Assembly: GCA_945992255.1 (NCBI GenBank)
Contig: CAMFVQ010000005.1
Coordinates: 1 to 36,053, forward strand
DNA length: 36,053 nt
Source of the DNA: an uncultured Clostridia bacterium
Lineage (GTDB): Bacteria > Bacillota > Clostridia > Christensenellales > UBA3700
Reading direction: 5' to 3'
This document shows, piece by piece, positions 1 to 7,524 of this stretch. Under the pieces are notes generated by a model. It searched no databases. It worked only from the letters and a program-made list of their open reading frames with translations, and was not told where the DNA came from. The first letter of the stretch is position 1. Every line of letters starts with the position of its first letter. A program made the position numbers and the translations under genes.

Positions 1-42
1 GTTTTCAGCTAGCTCTTTATGCTGAATGTGCCTGCTCCTAGA

Positions 43-98
43 TTGCGACCAAACGAAAGTGGTAATTTACGCTTCGCTCCAATAACACTTTGTCGCAA
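43..98. other. Imperfect hairpin / inverted repeat in non-coding DNA
   Basis: TTGCGAC(caaacg)AAAGTG pairs with CACTTTGTCGCAA: 13 bp interrupted by a 6-nt bulge. Confidence 0.4.
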
Positions 99-158
99 CT
101 TTTTAATCGGATTAAGTTTGAATAGAATACGGCAAACCCAACATATCTCTGCCCACCA

Positions 159-188
159 AACACACTCGTAAAGGGTGTGTTTTTTATT
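159..188 (+). terminator. Rho-independent terminator candidate
   Basis: AACACAC..GTGTGTT stem followed by TTTTTATTT. Confidence 0.55.
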
Positions 189-381
189 TATAAATTATTA
201 TCTCACCATCTCTGTCTACGATGTGCACGTTCGCGAGCTCACTGTAAGGCGAATCCATCTCTGCCCATCGCAGTCATCATTCTGCATTTTGCATGTAAGG
301 GGATAATAACCCATAAAGAAAGCTTGCTTTGCGAAAAGGGTGTTTCTCATCTTTATGGACACTATTGGATAATACCTATCA

Positions 382-424
382 AAAAAGTGCATGAATTAGC
401 AAGTTGCATACACTTTTTGTTTTA
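382..424. terminator. Hairpin / terminator candidate
   Basis: AAAAAGTGCATG..CATACACTTTTT stem with one mismatch, followed by a T-rich tract. Confidence 0.45.
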
Positions 425-489
425 TAGGGTTATTGTTGGGCGTCTTGTTGTTGGTTGGGGTATAAGAATTCTCTCTGGAGTCAATTTCA

Positions 490-1062
490 TCATGATTTCA
501 TAATAAGCATTTCAGGCAATGTGATAAATTCATCTAGCATATTTGTAAAATGATGATCAGCACGCTCTATTATGATTGTATTTATCTTGTCGTTTTTCGG
601 CAAAAGTCCTTGCCATTTTGCACAAGGATCTTTGTCACCAGAAATAACATACAATCTTTCTCCACCGAAATTATTTATGCCGTCAATCGTTTTATGTAAA
701 TTCAAATTTAGAACAGGGTTTATTGCCAACACCTTATTGATTTCTGGAAATATATACGCATACCAAATTGCGAGGCTTGCGCCTGCAGAGCTACCCATTA
801 CATAAAACCTATTCGGTTCAATGTGCATTAAAACATAATTTATGATATCACAAAATATTTGTTGATGCTCCTGCCAACAATTTTTGGGAATACCAGCAAC
901 AAATACAGAAAAATTATATTTTTGTTTGATATTTTCCGCAATTGTTACATATTTATTTTTATAGCCTTTCGTACTGCCGCATCGCCCTGTTAAAATCAAT
1001 AAAACATCATGACCTGCGGGATAAAAATCAATTTCTATATTTTTATAACAATTGTTTTCCAT
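490..1062 (-). CDS. Alpha/beta hydrolase-fold protein
   Basis: 190-aa ORF with nucleophile elbow GSSAGAS, SGDKDP (acid) and ADHHF (His) in the expected order. Confidence 0.7.
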   Translation of the reverse strand: MENNCYKNIEIDFYPAGHDVLLILTGRCGSTKGYKNKYVTIAENIKQKYNFSVFVAGIPKNCWQEHQQIFCDIINYVLMHIEPNRFYVMGSSAGASLAIWYAYIFPEINKVLAINPVLNLNLHKTIDGINNFGGERLYVISGDKDPCAKWQGLLPKNDKINTIIIERADHHFTNMLDEFITLPEMLIMKS

Positions 1063-1596
1063 TTACTTTCCCTCCACTAAAATCTTCAAATGGTTTTATC
1101 ACCAAAAGTCGATCTAGGTATTATCCTATTTTCGCTCCAAATTTCTATGATTTATCTTCCAATATCGCACTTGGTAGTTTTCTGTTATTGTTTTATTTAA
1201 TAAAGAAAGAACACTTTCGTATTCCTACTATGTAAAAATTATAGTAAGTGTTTTGTACCGAAAAAGGTACATAAATTATAAAGCTTTTTAACGAAATTGT
1301 CAACGCTTGTCCTTTTAGGTACATAATCTATATTGCTAATATCGCAGCAAAAAAAAGTCATCGATGTTATCTTATGCCCTCCCAAAATAAAATCAATTTC
1401 TTATAGCTCCTTGTTCATTGCTTAGATTCGCCTCCGTAGGGCCAATAGCTATTGTATTTTTTGCGCTTCAACACGCCGTAATATAAGATACACAATTCCA
1501 AATAACTTCAACAACTGCCGAATAACTAGCAAATTATAACTTCATAGGCAGTATTTTATTACCAATTTTGGCAATAATTGACACAACTACATATTT

Positions 1597-1615
1597 TTCG
1601 ACATCATAGAATATT
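1597..1615 (+). promoter_or_regulatory. Candidate Spo0A box plus sigma-H -10 element upstream of spoIIAA
   Basis: TTCGACA (1597-1603) is the reverse complement of the Spo0A core TGTCGAA. ATAGAATAT (1607-1615) fits a sigma-H -10 (RNNGAATWW). ATG of spoIIAA at 1648. Confidence 0.4.
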
Positions 1616-1647
1616 TATAATATTTTTACCACCCAATAGGAGAGCTT

Positions 1648-1956
1648 ATGAAAATAGAAATTATGCACCAACCAAATATGCTTATTGCATGCCTCGATGG
1701 CGAGCTTGACGAATATAGTGCAGTAAGCGTGCGAGAAAAACTGGATAGAGCAATCGATCTTGCCGTTGTCCAAAACTTTATTTTTGATATGTCAAGACTG
1801 ACTTTTATGGATAGCACTGGCATTGGCATTTTGCTTGGCAGATACAAGAAACTCAAGGCAAAGGGTATGTGCATTTATATTGCCCACCCATCGCCACATA
1901 TCGACCGCATACTCAAAACGGCAGGTATTTATACAATAATCAACAAGATAGCATAG
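1648..1956 (+). CDS. spoIIAA: Anti-sigma F factor antagonist SpoIIAA
   Basis: STAS domain with MDSTGIGILLGRYK phosphoserine motif, followed by spoIIAB and sigF; SD AGGAGAG. Confidence 0.95.
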   Translation: MKIEIMHQPNMLIACLDGELDEYSAVSVREKLDRAIDLAVVQNFIFDMSRLTFMDSTGIGILLGRYKKLKAKGMCIYIAHPSPHIDRILKTAGIYTIINKIA

Positions 1957-1966
1957 AGAGGTAAAT

Positions 1967-2401
1967 ATGAACAATCAATTTAGAATGAAAATAAAAGCAT
2001 TGACCGAAAATGTGGCTTTTACACGAAGTTGCATATCGGCTTTTTGCGTGGGGCTAAATCCAAGTCTCGAACAGCTCGATGAAATCAAAACTTCATCAAG
2101 TGAGGCTATAACCAACGCTATTGTACATGCCTATCCGACCGGCGGCGATAATTTTATATATGTCGAAGTGCGAATAGAAGATACCAATTTGACAATAATT
2201 GTAGAAGATGAAGGTGTGGGTATAGAGGATATATCCCAAGCAATTCAGCCGTTTTTTACTACCAAAGCCGAAGAAGAACACAGTGGTATGGGCTTTACGC
2301 TTATCAATAGTTTTATGGACAAAGTCGATATAATCTCCACAAAAGATAAAGGCACAAAAATTGTTATGCAAAAAAATATTGTGGAGAGTACCAATGTTTG
2401 A
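1967..2401 (+). CDS. spoIIAB: Anti-sigma F factor SpoIIAB (serine kinase)
   Basis: GHKL ATPase motifs (EAITNAIVHAY, DEGVGIED, GMGFTLI); gene order. Confidence 0.95.
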   Translation: MNNQFRMKIKALTENVAFTRSCISAFCVGLNPSLEQLDEIKTSSSEAITNAIVHAYPTGGDNFIYVEVRIEDTNLTIIVEDEGVGIEDISQAIQPFFTTKAEEEHSGMGFTLINSFMDKVDIISTKDKGTKIVMQKNIVESTNV

Positions 2402-3110
2402 TCATCAAACAACAATGTCGCTCATTGCAAAGGCGCAGCAGGGCGATGAAAATGCGAAAGAAGTCTTGATAACCGAAAATTTACCGCTAGTTAAAAGTGT
2501 TGCAAAACGCTACAAAACTAAGCAGATAGAATACGATGACCTCATACAGCTAGGTTGTTTGGGGTTCATCAAGGCTGTCAAAAACTTTGATACAAGTTTT
2601 GGTGTAAAGTTCTCAACCTATGCTGTGCCGATGATTGCAGGAGAAATCAAGCGTTTTATTCGTGATGATGGGGCAATCAAAGTTAGTCGTTCGCTCAAAA
2701 TGCTTAGTAGCAAAATTCAAAGTTTTGTGTCGGACTTTTGTCAACAATATGACCGCCAACCTACACTTAAAGAAATTGCCGACCAATTCCAAATTGATGA
2801 ACAAGAAGTCGTGTTCGCTATGGATAGTTCAAAATATCCTGTTTCGATCTATGACAAGTTCGATGATGAATCCAACCAATGCGTGCTAGATAAGCTATCA
2901 GATGGCGAAAGTAGCGATGAGTTGGTAGACAAACTTTTGCTAAAAGATATAATTCTATCTTTGCCTGATAGAGAGCGTAATATTATAGTTCTGAGATATT
3001 ATCGAGATAAGACCCAGAGCGAAATAGCACGATTGCTTGGCGTTTCGCAAGTGCAAATATCTCGGATAGAAAATAAAGTAATCAAAATGCTGAGAAATCA
3101 GCTAACATAG
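2394..3110 (+). CDS. sigF: RNA polymerase sporulation sigma factor SigF
   Basis: Sigma-70 region 2 (YDDLIQLGCLGFIKAVKNFD) and region 4 (LPDRERNIIVLRYYRDKTQSEIARLLGVSQVQISRIE). The start at 2394 overlaps the spoIIAB stop, so the 2361 start in the track is too early. Confidence 0.95.
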   Translation: MFDHQTTMSLIAKAQQGDENAKEVLITENLPLVKSVAKRYKTKQIEYDDLIQLGCLGFIKAVKNFDTSFGVKFSTYAVPMIAGEIKRFIRDDGAIKVSRSLKMLSSKIQSFVSDFCQQYDRQPTLKEIADQFQIDEQEVVFAMDSSKYPVSIYDKFDDESNQCVLDKLSDGESSDELVDKLLLKDIILSLPDRERNIIVLRYYRDKTQSEIARLLGVSQVQISRIENKVIKMLRNQLT

Positions 3111-3115
3111 TATAA

Positions 3116-3155
3116 AAAACTCCTATTGTGTCACAATCATATAGGGGTTATTTTT
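3116..3155 (+). terminator. Terminator/attenuator-like hairpin between sigF and spoVAC
   Basis: AACTCCTAT..ATAGGGGTT stem (one G-U) followed by ATTTTT. Confidence 0.45.
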
Positions 3156-3260
3156 ATGGAAAATGATTTAGAAAAATTGTTGTTCGGTCGCAACCTCGAA
3201 GATAAAGAAACCAACTACAAAATTCCGTGCGAAAACGAGGAGGTCGTAGATGATAAATAG
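3156..3260 (+). CDS. Short ORF (34 aa) overlapping the spoVAC start
   Basis: ATGGAAAATGATTTAG... to TAG at 3260, MENDLEKLLFGRNLEDKETNYKIPCENEEVVDDK; overlaps spoVAC (3250) by 11 nt; upstream AGGGG. Below the track length cutoff. Confidence 0.5.
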   Translation: MENDLEKLLFGRNLEDKETNYKIPCENEEVVDDK

Positions 3261-3696
3261 CAAAGAATATGCCGAATACGTAAGCACGCATACTCAAAAG
3301 TCGTGCGAATGGAAGACTTTGCCTATTGCTTTTGTCGTGGGTGGGCTTATTTGTTGTATAGGTCAAGCATTTGCTGACCTATATACCTACTTGTTGCCTA
3401 CGTGGGAAAAAGCCGACATTGGAGCTTTGGTAAGTATGACTATGATATTCTTGGGCGGATTTTTCACAGGATTGGGGCTATATGACAAGCTAGGTGCTGT
3501 CGCAGGCGCAGGCTCAATTATTCCTATCACAGGCTTTGCCAATTCGATTGTGTCGCCTGCTATGGAGTTTCGCAAAGAAGGCATTATTTTTGGAACAATG
3601 GCAAAAATGTTTGTGGTCGCAGGTCCAATCATTGTAAGCGGTGTGACTTCATCGGCTATCGTTGGTATTGTGTATTATATTGTGGGGAAAGTATGA
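3250..3696 (+). CDS. spoVAC: Stage V sporulation protein AC
   Basis: SpoVA membrane protein (GGLICCIGQA..., GAGSIIPITGFANSIVSPAMEF) followed by spoVAD and spoVAE. Confidence 0.93.
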   Translation: MINSKEYAEYVSTHTQKSCEWKTLPIAFVVGGLICCIGQAFADLYTYLLPTWEKADIGALVSMTMIFLGGFFTGLGLYDKLGAVAGAGSIIPITGFANSIVSPAMEFRKEGIIFGTMAKMFVVAGPIIVSGVTSSAIVGIVYYIVGKV

Positions 3697-4694
3697 GAAT
3701 AGGCAAATATATTTATGAGCTTGATAACAAAATCTATATGCCGTATGTCAGCTCGATATGTGGCACGTATGAGGCGGCAGGAAATCTAAGAGAGTTTGTC
3801 GACAATGTTATGGAAGATGACTTGTGGGGCTGCATGACGCACGAAATGGCAGAAATTAAGATGCAAAAGCACATCATCTCTCAGTGTTTAGAACGTGCAA
3901 AAATTGGCGAGAGTGAGGTCGATTGTATCATTGGTGGCGATTTGATAAATCAAATAGTTCCGACAAGTTATTCTGCACGAGAATTCGAGATTCCATTCCT
4001 AGGGCTATACAATGCTTGTTCGACTTTTGGTGAAGCGATGATTGTGGGGGCAAATATGCTTAGCAATCATCAGAATAGGGTGATTTGTGTAACTAGTTCG
4101 CACTATGCGACAGCCGAAAGACAATATCGTTTTCCGCTTGAGCTAGGCACTCAACCTACGCCATCAATGCAATGGACGGTGACTGGTGCCGGGTGTGTTC
4201 TGCTTGATAAAAATCCGTCAAATTCTCCATATATAGCTCGATATGTGATAGGTCGGATAGTTGACTTACAGTGCAGTGATGCCAACAATATGGGAGCAGT
4301 TATGGCTCCTGCAGCATTCGACACAATCTACAAATATTTCAAAGAAAGTGGCGAAAGTCCTGATGACTTTGATATGATATTGACCGGTGACTTGGGCAGG
4401 TTTGGTATGGATACATTGCATTATTTGCTTTTGCAAGCTGACATCGATGTGCCCAATCTCAATGATTGTGGCTGTTTGGTTTATTCGAAAGAGCAAAAAG
4501 CTGTGCAAGGAGGCTCTGGTGCAGGCTGTTCTTCATTGGTATTTTGCGAATATATCTACAAGCTGTTCGAGAGTGGCGATATAAAACGTATATTGTTCGT
4601 GCCAACAGGAGCTTTGCTTTCCAAGGATTCGCCTTTGCAAGGCGAGAGTATACCTGCAATTGCGCATGCCGTGGTGATAGAAAAACAACGTTAA
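3693..4694 (+). CDS. spoVAD: Stage V sporulation protein AD
   Basis: Thiolase-like fold; GLYNACSTFGEAM, TSSHYATAERQYRFPLELG; overlaps the spoVAC stop. Confidence 0.95.
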   Translation: MRIGKYIYELDNKIYMPYVSSICGTYEAAGNLREFVDNVMEDDLWGCMTHEMAEIKMQKHIISQCLERAKIGESEVDCIIGGDLINQIVPTSYSAREFEIPFLGLYNACSTFGEAMIVGANMLSNHQNRVICVTSSHYATAERQYRFPLELGTQPTPSMQWTVTGAGCVLLDKNPSNSPYIARYVIGRIVDLQCSDANNMGAVMAPAAFDTIYKYFKESGESPDDFDMILTGDLGRFGMDTLHYLLLQADIDVPNLNDCGCLVYSKEQKAVQGGSGAGCSSLVFCEYIYKLFESGDIKRILFVPTGALLSKDSPLQGESIPAIAHAVVIEKQR

Positions 4695-4834
4695 AGTTAA
4701 TTTTGTAAAAGTATTTGCAATGTTTGTGTGAAAAAATGATACAAAAAACTAAAAATACAAGCAATACAAATGACAAAAATATCTACAAAATTTTAAAAAA
4801 AAATATAGCAGAAAAATTGTAAATAGGTGATAGT

Positions 4835-5203
4835 ATGGATATATTTTTGACTTATCTTCAAGTATTTGGTTGTGGCGGATTGGTGTGTTTGGTAGGACAA
4901 CTTCTTATCAACAAAACAAAAATGACTTCGGCTAGAATATTGGTAACATTTTTGCTCATTGGGGTGGTACTTGAAGCGGTGGGATTGTTCGACAAGATAG
5001 AAAACTTTGCTCATGCAGGCATAACAATTCCGATAATTGGCTTTGGTAGCAATCTAGTAAAGGGTGCTATAAAAGGTGCAAAAATTGGATTGTTGCAGGC
5101 GACAACTTATGGACTTGCTGCGGTGAGTGCTGGTTTGACTTGTGCAATTTTCTTTGGTTTTTTGTTTGCATTGATTTTCAAGTCGCACTCCAAAAAGATG
5201 TAA
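4835..5203 (+). CDS. spoVAE: Stage V sporulation protein AE
   Basis: Small membrane protein FGCGGLVCLVGQLLINKTKMTSARILV...GITIPIIGFGSNLVKGAI. Confidence 0.92.
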   Translation: MDIFLTYLQVFGCGGLVCLVGQLLINKTKMTSARILVTFLLIGVVLEAVGLFDKIENFAHAGITIPIIGFGSNLVKGAIKGAKIGLLQATTYGLAAVSAGLTCAIFFGFLFALIFKSHSKKM

Positions 5204-5298
5204 ATCAATAATCATTAGATATAAATATCTAAGAATATATCTAAATTAAAAGCATTTTTAGAATAATATCACTTTTTATTATGCAATTTTAACAATTT

Positions 5299-6030
5299 GT
5301 GTTGACAGATTTTATGGGTCACTGCATACAATATAATGTGAAGTGCAAGTCAAATAATCAACCCAAAAACAATGTCAAGCGAAAGTTTTTTACAATCGTA
5401 CTATGTGTGACAGCAATAGTTTTGATTGTTGTTATGACTTGCAATGCAAGAGTCAATTTTATCAATTTTGTAGATGAGTATACGAGCGCCAACATTTATG
5501 TCGAACTTGTCAACAATCTAAATATTGCCACTTCCAACACCTTGGAGAAAAATGAAATATATCAAGATTATACCAATTTTATAGATATTCAAAAGGACTC
5601 GAACGGCAATGTGACATATATCAATACCAATATGTTGCTTGCCAATGTATTGCTTTGTGATGTCATAGAGCAAACACAAAAGATGATTACATCGCTTTGT
5701 GAAAACAAAGTATTTGAAGTGCCTGCCACTGCAATGACCGGAAGTATGCTGCTTGCTCAGTTCGGTAAGCAAATAAAAGTACAGCTTATGCCGGTGGGTA
5801 ATGTTGATTGTGATTTTGCGTCTAGATTTGAGCAAGCAGGAATAAATCAAACTAAGCACAGCTTGTATATTGATATAAAAGCAAGAGTGCAAATGATTTT
5901 GCCACTTTATGTGCGTGATGTAGATATACGGACATCGTATATAGTATGTGAGAGCATTATAGTTGGCAAAGTTCCTGAGTTTTATCTTGGAGGTAGCCAA
6001 AATTTTGATATGTTGGACCTAGTGGCTTGA
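5299..6030 (+). CDS. yunB: Sporulation protein YunB (start uncertain)
   Basis: DSNGNVTYINTNMLLANVL, MTGSMLLAQFGKQIKVQLMPVGNVDCDFASRFEQAGINQTKHSLYIDI and GKVPEFYLGG match the YunB family pattern; start is GTG at 5299 or further downstream. Confidence 0.8.
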   Translation: MLTDFMGHCIQYNVKCKSNNQPKNNVKRKFFTIVLCVTAIVLIVVMTCNARVNFINFVDEYTSANIYVELVNNLNIATSNTLEKNEIYQDYTNFIDIQKDSNGNVTYINTNMLLANVLLCDVIEQTQKMITSLCENKVFEVPATAMTGSMLLAQFGKQIKVQLMPVGNVDCDFASRFEQAGINQTKHSLYIDIKARVQMILPLYVRDVDIRTSYIVCESIIVGKVPEFYLGGSQNFDMLDLVA

Positions 6031-6224
6031 ATTACAAAAATAGTTGTGCAGCGATTTTATCTGGAATTTTTTTTCGCTTGATTGAAATTTGCAATAAAAA
6101 TATTTTTATTGATATTCTTCAGTGTCGAAATCTTTATAGCAAAATTAAAATCATTTTATCCGCAAAAGCGACTTTCTCCAATTAAATATATATAGTACAT
6201 ATAAAATGCCAAAAATGCCTTGAT

Positions 6225-6486
6225 TTTAGCAAAAAATAATGTTACAATGATTTCAAAGCTGAGAAAAGGACAAGTAAATTTGTGTCTTAGACAAAGAGAG
6301 ATCATTCCATGGGCTGAGAGAATGGTTGTTGGCGTAGCAAATCGAATTCACCTTGGAGCTTCCAACCGAACTAAAAGTAGGCTTGGACGGTCGCCCGTTA
6401 GAGCATAAAGAGGCTACTATGTAGCGAATTTAGGTGGTACAGCGTTGATGACGCCCTAATGTATGTTGGGGTGTCATTTTTTTTAG
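6225..6486 (+). promoter_or_regulatory. T-box riboswitch leader (probable Phe specifier UUC)
   Basis: AAAGAGAGA element, AAAAGTAGGCTTGGACGG..CCGTTAGAGC stem III region, AATTTAGGTGGTACAGCG T-box sequence, then a terminator hairpin; directly upstream of pheS. TTC in GAATTCACC (6347-6349) is the probable specifier. Confidence 0.88.
6448..6484 (+). terminator. T-box intrinsic terminator
   Basis: ATGACGCCCTA..TTGGGGTGTCAT (G-U pairs) followed by T8. Confidence 0.8.
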
Positions 6487-6495
6487 GAGATAAAT

Positions 6496-7515
6496 ATGAA
6501 AGAGAAAATCACAAAACTTATTGAGCATGCAAAACAAGCTGTTGCTCAATGCGAAATCGTAAGTCAAATCAACGATGCCAAAGTAAAATTCCTTGGCAAA
6601 AATGGTGAACTTACCGCACTCTTGAAAGGTATGAAAGATGTTCCTGCTGATCAAAAACCTGAGATTGGCAAGTTCGTAAACCATGCAAGAGATGTCATCG
6701 GTGAACTTTTGGAGAACAAGTCCAAAGAACTCGCAGCCAAAGAGCTTGAAGCAAAGATGAAAAAAGAATCTTTGGATATTACCCTTGACTCAGGTGAAAC
6801 CAAACGTGGTAGTTTGCACCCATGTACTTTGGTACAAAACCAAATCATTGATATTTTTACAGGACTTGGCTTTAAGATTGCCCAAGGACCAGAGATAGAG
6901 CTTGACTTTTTCAATTTTCAAGCTTTGAATATTCCTAAGGATCACCCAGCTCGTGATATGCAAGATACATTCTATGTAGGTGATGAAATGTTGCTCCGTA
7001 CCCACACTTCACCAGTGCAAGTGCGTACAATGACCAACCAACAACCACCAATCCGCATTATTTGCCCGGGCAAAGTATATCGCCCTGATGATGATGCAAC
7101 TCACAGCCCAATGTTCCAACAAATCGAAGGACTTGTTGTTGATGAGCATATCACTTTGTGCGACCTTAAAGGAATTCTTGAAAAGTTTGCGCAAGAATTG
7201 TTTGATGAGAACACCAAAACTCGTCTACGCCCATCATACTTCCCATTTACCGAGCCTAGTGTAGAGGTTGACGTAACTTGTTCTGTTTGTCACGGCAAGG
7301 GTTGCCGTATATGCAAAGGAACTGGTTGGATAGAGATTTTGGGTGCAGGCATTGTCAATCCAAAAGTTTTGGACAACTGCGGCATCGATTCTACAAAGTA
7401 TACAGGTTTTGCGTTTGGTCTTGGTATTGAGAGAATTGCAATGATCAAATATGGTATCCCTGATATGCGTATTTTGTTCGACAACGATGTTCGTTTTCTC
7501 AAAGAGTTTAAGTAG
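6496..7515 (+). CDS. pheS: Phenylalanine--tRNA ligase alpha subunit
   Basis: Class II aaRS motifs (HPARDMQDTFYV, LLRTHTSPVQVR, GFAFGLGIERIAMIKYGI); SD AGGAGA. Confidence 0.97.
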   Translation: MKEKITKLIEHAKQAVAQCEIVSQINDAKVKFLGKNGELTALLKGMKDVPADQKPEIGKFVNHARDVIGELLENKSKELAAKELEAKMKKESLDITLDSGETKRGSLHPCTLVQNQIIDIFTGLGFKIAQGPEIELDFFNFQALNIPKDHPARDMQDTFYVGDEMLLRTHTSPVQVRTMTNQQPPIRIICPGKVYRPDDDATHSPMFQQIEGLVVDEHITLCDLKGILEKFAQELFDENTKTRLRPSYFPFTEPSVEVDVTCSVCHGKGCRICKGTGWIEILGAGIVNPKVLDNCGIDSTKYTGFAFGLGIERIAMIKYGIPDMRILFDNDVRFLKEFK

Positions 7516-7524
7516 GAGGATAAT

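Noticed and set aside
177-503. 108-aa ORF in the track
   Set aside because: Runs through two terminator-like hairpins, has no SD, an odd composition, and resembles read-through of non-coding DNA.
4542-4552. Extra recombinase half-site TTTTGCGAATA in spoVAD
   Set aside because: Single half-site in a conserved coding segment (VFCEYI) with no inverted partner; explained by coding sequence.
6220-6408. 62-aa ORF
   Set aside because: Lies inside the T-box leader; the sequence is explained by conserved T-box elements.
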